The notes: generated by a model not told the origin, from the sequence alone. A stretch of 25,696 bases of DNA from CAYXXZ01 sp964469165 (GCA_964469165.1 CAYXXZ010000042.1:1-25696); one strand, 5' to 3'. Shown: positions 15,044 to 22,993, counted from the first letter of the stretch. Translations and numbers: made by a program.

Positions 15044-17548
15044 ATGGCACTGCATCAACCCCCACACCGTCCGCAGGTTCACCCCCGTTGTCTTGTCCAC
15101 TCTGCTGTTCAGCCCGGCAGTACACCCGCTTTCAAGAGCAGGCTGCTGAGTGTCGCTATTGGCTGCGCGCTCGGGTTGGGTGGTGTAACGGCATTGCTGC
15201 CCGGCGCGGCGCTGGCTGCGGACACCAGCAGCAATAGCCAGGCCGAGGTATCGGCGCGGGAGTATCAGATTGCTGGTGGTCGGCTGAGCGATGTACTGGC
15301 GCAGTTTGCCGCCGCCTCGGGCGTGATGCTGTCGTTCGACCCGCAGATGCTGGCCGGCCTGAACAGCGATGGCCTGCAAGGGCGCTACAGTGTGCGCGAG
15401 GGTTTTTCGCACCTGCTGGCCGGTAGTGGTTACGAGCTGGTGAGCACGGGTAGCGGCTATTCGCTGCGTCAGGTAAAGAGTGAGGGTGGGGCGGTCATGT
15501 TGGGGACTGTCATGATTTCCGGCAAGGCCATTGGCTCGACCACTGAAGGCACCGGTTCCTATACCACCTACTCAACCAGTAGTGCTACACGACTCAATCT
15601 CTCGATCCAGGAAACCCCACAATCAGTCACCGTAATGACCCGACAGCGCATGGATGATCAGCGAATGCAAAGCCTGGAGGATGTTTTACAGGCAGTTCCA
15701 GGAATCAGCATCCGCCATACCAGCGGTTATGGCTCTGCAACTCCCTCAATGGTGGCTCGTGGCACTACCCTCAACAGCTTTCAAATCGATGGCGTACCGG
15801 CCTCTGTTCACTTGCAGAACTATATGCAGAGCAGCGCAATCTACGACCGTGTCGAGATTGTCCGCGGTGCCACCGGCTTGATGAACAGCCTGGGCACTCC
15901 AGCAGCCACCGTCAATATGGTTCGCAAACGCCCCACCGACGAACCCCTGATCAAAATCAGCGCGGAAGCTGGTAACTGGGATCGCTACGGCAGCGGCCTG
16001 GATGTTTCCGGTTCCCTGACCGAAAGCGGTAGTGTTCGTGGTCGTGTGGTTGCCGACTATAAGAACCAGGGAAACTGGACCGATAATTACCAGCAGGACT
16101 ATTACACTCTGTACGGAATCGGCGAGATAGACCTTAGCGATAACACCTTGCTGACGTTGGGTCTCAACCATACCACTCGTGATACGGAAGCCCCGACTTC
16201 CAGAACACCTCTGTATTATGCTAATGGGCAACGATTCAGATTCAAGCCTTCAGACAATGACAATCCTTCCTGGTATTATTATGACAGTGAAATAAATAAT
16301 GTCTTCGCCTCACTCGAGCGTCAGTTTGACGCCGGCTGGAGCGGCAAGGCTGAAATCAGTCACACCAAATACGAATCAACCTCCCTATACGCTGGCAATC
16401 TTAGGCTTGATGGGCCAGACGAAGGTGCTCTTTTCAGTCTTCCATGGCGCTATAAGCCAACCGACAAACAGACCGCATTCGACGCATACGTGACTGGTCC
16501 GTTTTCGCTGTTTGGTCGAGAGCATGAGATTATCGGCGGCGTTACTTTGTCGGATCTTCGAAGAGAAGCACCCAGCTACAGTCGGAGCTGGTCAGGCGCT
16601 TCCACTTACTATATCCCTGACTACTTCGATTTTACCAATACACTACCCAAGCCAGACCAGATATTCGAGATAGGTACAACTGATACGGATGAAACACAAT
16701 ATAGCGCCTATATGAGCCTGCGCTTTCATCTCAGCGATGCCACCAGTCTTCTACTCGGTGGCCGTGTGACTGACTGGAAGCAAAATACTGAATCCACCAC
16801 ATATGCTACAGGCATCAGGACCAAGTCAGAGTTGAAAGAAACGGGGTTATTTGTCCCCTATGCGGGTATCGTGCATGCCCTGAACGATACTTGGTCGCTC
16901 TATGCCAGCTACACCGAGATTTTCAACCCCCACCCCAATAGATACAGAGACATCAATGATTTACCACTTGCTCCAGAAGAGGGCCTTAGCTATGAAGTCG
17001 GTGTGAAAGCCAGTTTCTACGAGGGGCGACTGAACACTAGCCTTTCGTTATACAAGACCGACCTCGACAAAAGAGCCATATGGTATACCGCCGACGGAAG
17101 AACTGTTTATGACACGGCAGACGGTACCGAAACCCAGGGTGTAGAACTTGAAATAAATGGAGAGCTGGCAGAAGGCTGGCAACTTGGGGCTGGATATAGC
17201 TATAACGACATCCGTGATCAAAATGACGATCGCCTGATGACTTACGACCCTCAGCATATTTTAAAAGTGTTCTCTACTTATCGTTTACCAGGAGCGCTTA
17301 ACAAATTAACTGTAGGAGGGGGATTCGATTGGATGTCCAAGCGTAAAGCCCAAGATCTTGAAATGGGAAGTTATGCCTTGGCGAGCCTTATGGCACGTTA
17401 CGATATAAACAATAATCTATCCGCTTCGGCAAACATCAACAACCTGTTCGACAAAGAGTATTTTGCATCTTTCGATCGAGGAATATATGCGAATGGACTT
17501 TACGGCCCACCGCGAAACTTTATGGTTTCACTTCAATATACTTATTAA
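15044..17548 (+). CDS. TonB-dependent siderophore receptor with N-terminal STN signalling domain
   Basis: This is an outer-membrane transporter for ferric siderophores that also signals through FecR/FecI. The 834-residue protein has a long signal region (hydrophobic core about 33-57, predicted cleavage after ALA58), an STN domain (about 70-145, EYQIAGGRLSDVLAQFAAAS onward), a plug domain (about 180-290, ETPQSVTVMTRQRMDDQ, then QIDGVP and VEIVRGATGL), and a 22-strand type barrel ending in the aromatic Tyr834. Sequence style is FpvA/FoxA/FhuE-like, but the substrate is not identifiable. Base composition falls after about 15500: the signal/STN part resembles neighbours, while plug and barrel are visibly more AT-rich, with more rare-looking codons. 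Confidence 0.93.
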   Translation: MALHQPPHRPQVHPRCLVHSAVQPGSTPAFKSRLLSVAIGCALGLGGVTALLPGAALAADTSSNSQAEVSAREYQIAGGRLSDVLAQFAAASGVMLSFDPQMLAGLNSDGLQGRYSVREGFSHLLAGSGYELVSTGSGYSLRQVKSEGGAVMLGTVMISGKAIGSTTEGTGSYTTYSTSSATRLNLSIQETPQSVTVMTRQRMDDQRMQSLEDVLQAVPGISIRHTSGYGSATPSMVARGTTLNSFQIDGVPASVHLQNYMQSSAIYDRVEIVRGATGLMNSLGTPAATVNMVRKRPTDEPLIKISAEAGNWDRYGSGLDVSGSLTESGSVRGRVVADYKNQGNWTDNYQQDYYTLYGIGEIDLSDNTLLTLGLNHTTRDTEAPTSRTPLYYANGQRFRFKPSDNDNPSWYYYDSEINNVFASLERQFDAGWSGKAEISHTKYESTSLYAGNLRLDGPDEGALFSLPWRYKPTDKQTAFDAYVTGPFSLFGREHEIIGGVTLSDLRREAPSYSRSWSGASTYYIPDYFDFTNTLPKPDQIFEIGTTDTDETQYSAYMSLRFHLSDATSLLLGGRVTDWKQNTESTTYATGIRTKSELKETGLFVPYAGIVHALNDTWSLYASYTEIFNPHPNRYRDINDLPLAPEEGLSYEVGVKASFYEGRLNTSLSLYKTDLDKRAIWYTADGRTVYDTADGTETQGVELEINGELAEGWQLGAGYSYNDIRDQNDDRLMTYDPQHILKVFSTYRLPGALNKLTVGGGFDWMSKRKAQDLEMGSYALASLMARYDINNNLSASANINNLFDKEYFASFDRGIYANGLYGPPRNFMVSLQYTY

Positions 17549-17568
17549 TCTTCAAATAAGCTCCTATG

Positions 17569-17595
17569 AAAAAAAGCCGCCCATTATGGGCGGCT
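17569..17595 (-). terminator. intrinsic terminator for the reverse-strand parDE operon
   Basis: A perfect 9-bp stem (17575-17583 with 17587-17595, 3-nt loop). On the reverse strand it is followed by a T-run (plus-strand A at 17569-17575). For the receptor on the forward strand no T-run follows, so it serves parDE best. Confidence 0.75.
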
Positions 17596-17722
17596 AACCG
17601 AGTGGTTCAAACCGTCAATTGGAATGAAGCATTAATCCCGGCATGGATGTAGTGAGGTATCCGCATGGTTGAGTATCCCTGCGCTCAACCAGCCTGCACA
17701 ACCACCGCAATGCGCCAAATCC

Positions 17723-17760
17723 AATATTGGGGAGTGGAGAAAATATTGGGGAGTGGAAAA
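17723..17760 (+). repeat. two tandem 19-bp repeats
   Basis: Two adjacent copies of a unit beginning AATATTGGGGAGTGGA (17723-17741 and 17742-17760), 18 of 19 identical. They lie in the 207-nt gap between the receptor terminator and parE, in which no gene is seen. Confidence 0.85.
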
Positions 17761-17802
17761 AATGAGGCTCGCCCGGTGACCATCGACAATATCTTCAGGA
17801 CA

Positions 17803-18102
17803 TCATTTCAAATGCCGTTGTGGGTCTTGCCGACCATGCAGGATACGGATGATTTCAATTGCGTCAGCGGTAACGCGGTAAAACAGGGTGTGGCTTTGCA
17901 GGGCGAGGCTCCGGCTGCCGGGCAAAAGCTCTGGGCGCTCCATGCCCATCAGGGGCTGCTGGATCAGCAGCAGAAATTGATCCTTGATTGTGGCCAGATA
18001 GCTGTCGGAACGGGTTTGCCCCCACTGGCGCAGACCGTACTGGTAGATGTCCTTGAGATCATTCTTGGCGGCAGGCGCAATGATGAGCTTTCGGGCGGTC
18101 AT
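17803..18102 (-). CDS. parE: ParE-family toxin
   Basis: A 99-residue protein with the ParE signature: IIAPAAKNDLKDIYQYGLRQWG near the start, central LLIQQPLMGMERPEL, then the strand run SLALQSHTLFYRVTADAIEIIRILHGRQD. ParE toxins poison DNA gyrase. It starts 5 nt after the parD stop on the reverse strand, the standard antitoxin-first order. The operon is terminated at 17569-17595. Confidence 0.9.
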   Translation of the reverse strand: MTARKLIIAPAAKNDLKDIYQYGLRQWGQTRSDSYLATIKDQFLLLIQQPLMGMERPELLPGSRSLALQSHTLFYRVTADAIEIIRILHGRQDPQRHLK

Positions 18103-18107
18103 GAAGA

Positions 18108-18365
18108 TCAGCGCTTGATATCGTCAAACAGGGCATCGAGCGCTGCTGTTGATTCGATGGCGATGCCTTCGCCGCGATCCAGCTGGTCTGTTCCCGCTTT
18201 CAGTTGCTCGCGCAGACGCGCCAGCTTGAGTTCGTTAATCCAGTCTTCGTGCGTGTCCATGAAACGCAGGGCTTCACGAATGACTTCGCTGGCGTTGTTG
18301 TACAAGCCGGATTCCACTTTGGCCTTGATGCGAGATTCCAGCTCCGGGGTCAGGGATACATGCAT
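18108..18365 (-). CDS. parD: ParD-family antitoxin
   Basis: An 85-residue ribbon-helix-helix antitoxin, beginning MHVSLTPELESRIKAKVESG and containing the ParD phrase NNASEVIREALRFMD. The C-terminal half is charged and likely binds ParE. I chose ATG at 18365 because GAGAGG lies just upstream and the family begins here; an upstream start at 18416 would add 17 residues and overlap the promoter. It is divergent from the PepSY gene. Confidence 0.9.
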   Translation of the reverse strand: MHVSLTPELESRIKAKVESGLYNNASEVIREALRFMDTHEDWINELKLARLREQLKAGTDQLDRGEGIAIESTAALDALFDDIKR

Positions 18366-18397
18366 GGTGACCTCTCGATATGAACATATTCGCAAAA

Positions 18398-18435
18398 AGA
18401 CTAGGCCGGTATACAAACATTGTCAATATTTGTAT
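18398..18435 (-). promoter_or_regulatory. parDE promoter with overlapping inverted-repeat operator
   Basis: On the reverse strand: consensus -35 TTGACA (18421-18426), 17-nt spacer, -10 TAGTCT (18398-18403). An inverted repeat ATACAAA (18411-18417)/TTTGTAT (18429-18435) straddles the -35, fitting ParD autorepression. It may also affect the divergent PepSY gene, whose start is 34 nt beyond. Confidence 0.65.
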
Positions 18436-18468
18436 GTCTGAGTCGAGTCGATTCGGAGTCAATAGATC

Positions 18469-20091
18469 ATGAAAGAAGGTTTCCGCCAGAGCATGGCCTG
18501 GCTGCATACCTGGGTCGGCCTGATTGCCGCCTGGGTATTGTTCTTTATTTTTGTCACCGGCACAGCGGGTTATTTTCAGTTTGAAATCACCCGCTGGATG
18601 CAGCCGGAGCGGCCCCTTCAGCAAGCGCTGGTGCCCGGTGACAAGGCGCAGATGGCTGAGCTGGCGATGAACCGCCTGGACACCGTGGCGCAGAATGCCG
18701 AGCATTGGAGCATTACCTTTGCGCACCAACCACAGCCCTACCGGGGCGAGCTGCGGGATTTTTCCATCAGCTGGACGGGTATGCCTGAAAAGGGCCACGA
18801 AAGAGGCATTCGCGGCACCGAAACCCTCGACCCGCTGAGCGGCGCGGTAGTACAGCCGGTGGAGGTGCGTGATACCGGCGGTGGCGGGCTGCTGTACCGG
18901 ATGCACTACGTGTTGCATTACATGGATGTTCAACGGGCCATTCGCCTGGTGGGCATTTGCACCATGCTGATGCTGGTAGCGATCATCACTGGCGTGATCA
19001 CCCATAAGAAAATCTTCAAGGATTTTTTCACCTTCCGCCCCAACAAGACCCAGCGTTCGTGGCTCGATGCCCACAACATCGTCAGCGTGATGGCGCTGCC
19101 CTTTTTTCTGATGATCACCTACAGCGGTTTGCTGTTTTTCACCAACGCCTATATGCCGGCGGTGAAGGATGCCATCTACGGTACTGACCCGCTGGCCACC
19201 ACCCGCTATTTCGATGAGTTGTTTGAACGGGAGGAGCACCAGCACCTGCCGGTGGTGCGCCCGCAGGCGTCCGTGGCAGCCATGCTGGCCGAGGCGGAAA
19301 GCCGCTGGGGTGCGGAGAATGTGGTGTCCCTGCTGATCCAACAGGATGAAGGTGAGGAACCCAGGGTCGAGATACACCATCTGCGCCCGACTAAGCTTGA
19401 CAGGGCAGCGGCGCAAAAGCTGACCTTCCATGCCCACACCGGGGAGCTGCTGGACAACGAGCCAGATGATGAACGCTCGGCCACACTGAAAACCCAGGGC
19501 ATTTTCTTTGATCTGCACGAGGGGCTGTTTGCCGGTATCGGCCTGCGCTGGCTGTATTTTGTCTCCGGCCTGCTGGGCTGCGCCATGATCGGCACCGGGC
19601 TGGTGCTGTGGGCTTCCAAGCGCCGCAGGAAGGCCGACAAACCCGGTTTCGGCCTGCGGCTGGTGGATGCCCTGAATGTCAGCACCCTGATCGGTATGCC
19701 AGCGGGGATGGCGTTCTATTTCTGGGCCAACCGTTTGCTGCCGGTGGAGATCGCCGACCGCGCTGCCTGGGAGGCCAACGCACTGTTTTTGGTGTGGGGG
19801 CAAGCGCTGTTGTACGCCTGGTTCCGTAACGACACCCGCAAAACCTGGGTGGAGCTGTCGTGGTTTGCCGCGCTGGCCTATGGACTGGTGCCGGTGATCA
19901 ACGGGCTGACCACCGATAAACACCTGGGCGTGACTTTGCCTGCGGGGGATTGGGTATTGGCCGGATTTGATCTGGTCATGTTTGGGCTGGCGGCAGCTTT
20001 CGTGGTGATTGCGCTCAAGGTCAGAAAACATTGGCCTGCTGCGGCTGTTACTGGCGCTGCGTCTGCACTGCAAGCACAGGAGGCAGCCTAA
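18469..20091 (+). CDS. PepSY-associated TM helix protein (iron-uptake linked, PiuB-like)
   Basis: A 540-residue inner-membrane protein of the PepSY-TM family, which commonly accompanies TonB-dependent siderophore receptors; roles in siderophore or heme reduction have been proposed for relatives. The first helix carries WLHTWVGL (His13), a large periplasmic domain follows (about 40-150, with MHYVLHYMD at 145-153), then helices at about 156-178 and 204-224 (with AHN at 201-203). A second periplasmic PepSY-like segment follows (about 230-355), then about five C-terminal helices. Membrane-flanking His residues could bind heme. GGAG (18455-18458) precedes the ATG. It overlaps the next gene by 1 nt (TAATG). 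Confidence 0.88.
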   Translation: MKEGFRQSMAWLHTWVGLIAAWVLFFIFVTGTAGYFQFEITRWMQPERPLQQALVPGDKAQMAELAMNRLDTVAQNAEHWSITFAHQPQPYRGELRDFSISWTGMPEKGHERGIRGTETLDPLSGAVVQPVEVRDTGGGGLLYRMHYVLHYMDVQRAIRLVGICTMLMLVAIITGVITHKKIFKDFFTFRPNKTQRSWLDAHNIVSVMALPFFLMITYSGLLFFTNAYMPAVKDAIYGTDPLATTRYFDELFEREEHQHLPVVRPQASVAAMLAEAESRWGAENVVSLLIQQDEGEEPRVEIHHLRPTKLDRAAAQKLTFHAHTGELLDNEPDDERSATLKTQGIFFDLHEGLFAGIGLRWLYFVSGLLGCAMIGTGLVLWASKRRRKADKPGFGLRLVDALNVSTLIGMPAGMAFYFWANRLLPVEIADRAAWEANALFLVWGQALLYAWFRNDTRKTWVELSWFAALAYGLVPVINGLTTDKHLGVTLPAGDWVLAGFDLVMFGLAAAFVVIALKVRKHWPAAAVTGAASALQAQEAA

Positions 20092-20393
20092 TGGCCAAAG
20101 CAAATAACGCCCTAACCCTGACCTACCGCCTGCACGTCGCCTCGCGGGTACTGGCGGCGCTGGCCTGTTACGGGCTGACCTCGCTGATCAGTATTGTGCT
20201 GGCGTTGATCTGGCCCATCCCGCAGGCCCAGGCGGTGCTGTCGTCGATCATGGTGAGTTTTGCCATGTATGCGGTGCTGATCCTGTGGGTGTTCAGCGCC
20301 AAAAGCCTGCGCACCGTGTGGCTGACCATCATTATCAGCAGTGCGTTGTTCGGTCTGTTGGCCTGGCTGCTGTTACCGGAGGCTGGAATATGA
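20091..20393 (+). CDS. DUF3649 small membrane protein
   Basis: A 100-residue protein with about three membrane helices (RVLAALACYGLTSLISIVLAL; a middle segment; WLTIIISSALFGLLAWLLL). It matches DUF3649, a family found between PepSY and DUF3325 genes in siderophore-uptake operons of proteobacteria. Its function is unknown. A perfect AGGAGG (20078-20083) precedes the ATG at 20091. It overlaps the next gene by 4 nt (ATGA). Confidence 0.85.
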   Translation: MAKANNALTLTYRLHVASRVLAALACYGLTSLISIVLALIWPIPQAQAVLSSIMVSFAMYAVLILWVFSAKSLRTVWLTIIISSALFGLLAWLLLPEAGI

Positions 20394-21283
20394 CGCAGAT
20401 CTACATAGCGGTATTCAGTCTGGCGGGTTTTGTCTGTCTGATGTTGGCCATGCCCAAACACTACAGTTTTGTCACGCAAACCACGCTGGACGGTCGGCGG
20501 AAACACGTTCTACGCGGTGCAGGTTGGCTTGCTCTGCTGCTGGCGGTGCTGATCGCTATCCAGTACTGGGCCTTCGATGTCGGGCTGGTAGTCTGGCTGG
20601 GTTGGCTGTCGGTGGTGGGCGTGGCGCTGGTGTTCTGTCTACCTTATTGGCCGTGGCAAGCCAAGGCCAAAAAACGTCTCTCAAGCCGCAAGGCCAAAGC
20701 AGTCGTAGGTTGGGTTGAGGAACGAAACCCAACAGAGGGGCTGCCAGGACAGGCTTCCCATCGTTGGGTATCGCGTTGCTCCACCCAACCTACCGGCACC
20801 CTGCGGATGGGCTCGCCCCTGCGCCGCGTTGTTCTGGCGCTCGCTGTATCGCTGATTCCTCTGGCCGGTTTTTTCTGGCAGCTTTGGCACGCGCCGGAAA
20901 AACCGCTGCTGCGCGCAAATGCTTACCACAGTCACATCGGCCCCTGGGACTACACCCTGGCCGAGATCAGCACCGCTGCGCCCGAGGTGGAAGCCCTGCA
21001 ACTGGGAGTCAAGGAATTCCTGATCCGCTTCTGCGACAGCTGCAATGCGGAAATCCGCATCGCCTATCTGAAAGTCCGCGAGCCACGCACGTTGCGTTCT
21101 GCGGGTATGAGTTTTTCCGGCAATCGTGAACGCTATGTCGAACTGGCCATTCCACCCAAAGCCACCCTTGAGGACGGCTTGTGGCTGACGGTGGTCAGTA
21201 AACAGGGCGAGGTATTCCAGCAGCGGCTGGAGATCGAGCAGGTTTCACCGGCCATGGCCGAATTTATACGAGATCAATCATGA
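20390..21283 (+). CDS. DUF3325 membrane protein with REP-encoded linker and Cys-x-x-Cys periplasmic extension
   Basis: Residues 1-90 of this 297-residue product are DUF3325, with three hydrophobic segments (about 3-20, 45-61, 66-86). Residues 106-135 are encoded by an 89-bp REP doublet (20705-20793) read through in frame. Residues 146-164 form another membrane helix, and about 170-297 form a soluble, probably periplasmic domain with FCDSCN (Cys215, Cys218) that I do not recognise. DUF3325 proteins are usually about a third of this length. Two originally separate genes may have been joined, with ATG at 20807 (M140) as a possible separate start. It overlaps the next gene by 4 nt. Confidence 0.75.
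   Translation: MTQIYIAVFSLAGFVCLMLAMPKHYSFVTQTTLDGRRKHVLRGAGWLALLLAVLIAIQYWAFDVGLVVWLGWLSVVGVALVFCLPYWPWQAKAKKRLSSRKAKAVVGWVEERNPTEGLPGQASHRWVSRCSTQPTGTLRMGSPLRRVVLALAVSLIPLAGFFWQLWHAPEKPLLRANAYHSHIGPWDYTLAEISTAAPEVEALQLGVKEFLIRFCDSCNAEIRIAYLKVREPRTLRSAGMSFSGNRERYVELAIPPKATLEDGLWLTVVSKQGEVFQQRLEIEQVSPAMAEFIRDQS
20705..20793. repeat. 89-bp GTAG-type REP doublet inside a coding sequence
   Basis: Perfect 11-bp terminal inverted repeats GTAGGTTGGGT (20705-20715) and ACCCAACCTAC (20783-20793). Each end is itself a hairpin (GTTGGGTT with AACCCAAC; GTTGGGT with ACCCAAC). This is a common dispersed palindrome type of proteobacteria, with the GTAG tetramer of RAYT-associated REPs. It has the same 89-bp span as the element at 3166-3254. 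Confidence 0.8.
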
Positions 21284-21624
21284 AAAAATTAATCGCAGGT
21301 TTTAGTGTCTTGTTGGCAGGTGCGGTTGCCTGGGCGCATGTACCGGTGTCGCGCTGCGCCGTGCAGGCCGATAACTGGGTCGAATGCCAGACCCGCTACG
21401 ACGACGATTCCATTGCCGCGGATATCCTGATGGGGCTGTACTCCTACGACAACACCCTCATGTTGTCGGGCCGCTCGGATATGAAGGGCGTGTTCCGCTT
21501 CGAGCTGCCCGATGAACCGTTTTATCTGCTGATGGATGCCGGCCCCGGCCATGTGTTTGAGGTGGATTGGCAGGATATCGACGGCCTCGACAGGCAGCGG
21601 TTTGCCGCTGCGCCTGCGTACTGA
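21280..21624 (+). CDS. periplasmic protein resembling nickel/cobalt-uptake accessory proteins
   Basis: A 114-residue exported protein: signal peptide about 1-19 (KKLIAGFSVLLAGAVAWA, cleavage before HVPV), then a small beta-rich domain with paired Cys26 and Cys36. The C-terminal phrase FYLLMDAGPGHVFEVDWQDI resembles the transthyretin-like domain of accessory proteins in nickel/cobalt or iron-uptake operons, as I remember them; this is a family impression, not an alignment. The mature N-terminus begins with His, which could bind metal. It is last in the PepSY operon and overlaps the previous gene by 4 nt. Confidence 0.65.
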   Translation: MKKLIAGFSVLLAGAVAWAHVPVSRCAVQADNWVECQTRYDDDSIAADILMGLYSYDNTLMLSGRSDMKGVFRFELPDEPFYLLMDAGPGHVFEVDWQDIDGLDRQRFAAAPAY

Positions 21625-21681
21625 GTCAGTGGGATATTGCGATGACCGTGCGTGGTGCGGGATCAGGAGGAGGTGCTGTGA

Positions 21682-21750
21682 ATGGAGCTGCGCCATTTAC
21701 GCTGTTTCCTGGCAGTGGCCTGGCTGGCGCTGGAGAGCCTGAGCTTCCGC
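21682..21750 (+). pseudogene. possible remnant of a LysR-type regulator N-terminus
   Basis: A strong AGGAGGAGG precedes an ATG whose first residues, MELRHLRCFLAVA, match the canonical LysR-family beginning. After a four-residue insertion the phrase ESLSFR continues the match, then similarity is lost and no helix-turn-helix follows. The open frame runs to 21924 without further family resemblance, into the bamD 3' end. The first 23 residues are all that support the call. Confidence 0.4.
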
Positions 21751-21787
21751 TATGCAATCAGTGTTAGTAATCCATCCCGGAAGCCAC

Positions 21788-21812
21788 TGCGCGCCTTTGA
21801 CGATGGCGCGCA
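21788..21812. repeat. perfect 8-bp hairpin between the PepSY operon and bamD
   Basis: TGCGCGCC (21788-21795) and GGCGCGCA (21805-21812) with a 9-nt loop. It lies between convergent units and could be a transcript 3' stem, but no T-run follows on either strand. Confidence 0.5.
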
Positions 21813-21889
21813 GATCTATATCCAGACTGCAGCCGACAGGCTCGCATTTAGAGAGTGCTTGATAGCGCTCATGCTTTGTGACTGGAGCG

Positions 21890-22900
21890 TTACGCCTCGG
21901 ATTTTCCAATCAGCCCGAAGGTGATCCTGTTCAGGAAGGATCTTTTTGGCTTGGCCTCTTTGCGCTCGCTGCTTTCCGCTCTTGCGGACGGCTTGTCGGG
22001 CGAGTATTTCTCGCGTGTGTCGAAGTGGGGCGGCTGCTTGCTGTCGTACAGGCCCAGTGTCAGGCGGCGCACCCAGGATTTGTCATCGGAGGGTGACAGG
22101 CCCTGGAACTTGAACGTGCCGTCGCTGGCGAGAGAGGGGTAATCCGGGTAGTTGGCCACCAGTACCTTGATGGCGTCCTGCGACAGATCCTCCTTGCCGA
22201 TCAGGTGGTAGGCTTCCGCCATCACCGCCAGTGCGTCGGGCACGGCAGGCGTCTGCTGGAAATTTTCCACCACGTAGCGACCGCGGTTGGCGGCGGCCAC
22301 ATAGGCACCGCGCTCGAAGTAGTAGTTGGCGGCGTGGATCTCGGCGCGTGCCAGCAGGTTTCTCAGATAGATCATGCGCTGGCGCGCATCCGATGCGTAG
22401 GCGCTGTTGGGGTACAGGGTGAGCAGCTCGCTGAAGATGGCGAAGGCTTCCCGCGCGGCGCCGGGGTCGCGGCTCGTGATATCGGTGGGCATGAAACTGC
22501 CGAGGATGCTCTTGTTCTTGCTCAGCGACGACAGGCCCTTGATGTAATAGGCATAGTCGACGTTGGGATGGCGCGGGTGGAGGCGGATGAAACGGTCGGC
22601 GGCGGCGATGGCCGCGTCGTAGTCGGTGGAGCGATGGTAGGCGTAGATCAGTTCCAGCTGGGCCTGCTCGGCGTAGGTGCCGAACGGGAACTGGGCTTCG
22701 AGGGCCTGCAGGTTGATGATCGCGTCCTTCCAGCGCTGGCTGTTGAGGTTGCGCTGGATGACGTCGTAGAAGTCCTGCTCGGTGTAGCCTTCGGTTTCTG
22801 ACACTTCTTCCTTGTCTTTGCCGAAGAAGGGCATCCACGAGCAACCGCTGAGCGTCATGGTGGCCAGCAGGACCAGGGTGATCAATCGCATCGGATTCAT
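21890..22900 (-). CDS. bamD: outer-membrane assembly lipoprotein BamD (ComL)
   Basis: This essential lipoprotein of the BAM complex inserts beta-barrel proteins into the outer membrane. The 336-residue product has a signal peptide ending in the lipobox LSGC (Cys20). TPR-like repeats run from about 40 to 260 (YDVIQRNLNSQRWKDAI, FPFGTYAEQAQLELIYAYHR, LYPNSAYASDARQRM). It is about 90 residues longer than E. coli BamD; the extra C-terminal part is charged, Lys/Glu/Ser-rich, and ends with RSFLNRITFGLIGKSEA. It is divergent from rluD, 93 nt apart. A TACAAT at 22931-22936 lies in that gap without a clear -35. Confidence 0.95.
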   Translation of the reverse strand: MNPMRLITLVLLATMTLSGCSWMPFFGKDKEEVSETEGYTEQDFYDVIQRNLNSQRWKDAIINLQALEAQFPFGTYAEQAQLELIYAYHRSTDYDAAIAAADRFIRLHPRHPNVDYAYYIKGLSSLSKNKSILGSFMPTDITSRDPGAAREAFAIFSELLTLYPNSAYASDARQRMIYLRNLLARAEIHAANYYFERGAYVAAANRGRYVVENFQQTPAVPDALAVMAEAYHLIGKEDLSQDAIKVLVANYPDYPSLASDGTFKFQGLSPSDDKSWVRRLTLGLYDSKQPPHFDTREKYSPDKPSARAESSERKEAKPKRSFLNRITFGLIGKSEA

Positions 22901-22993
22901 AATGTCTCTATAAGTGTCCGTTCCGCCGGGTACAATAGCGCGGGAGAACGCTATTTAACCACAGCTGCCGCAGGCCGCAAAATACGAAAGTCC

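Noticed and set aside
17569..17595. Terminator for the receptor gene on the forward strand
   Set aside because: The stem is perfect but the A-run precedes it on the forward strand and no T-run follows. It is oriented for the reverse-strand parDE transcript.
18274..20103. 609-codon open frame on the reverse strand opposite the PepSY gene
   Set aside because: Its translation is His/Gln/Gly-rich low-complexity text typical of the antisense of a GC-rich gene, and it runs across parD and the promoter region. The forward frame has clear membrane helices and family motifs.
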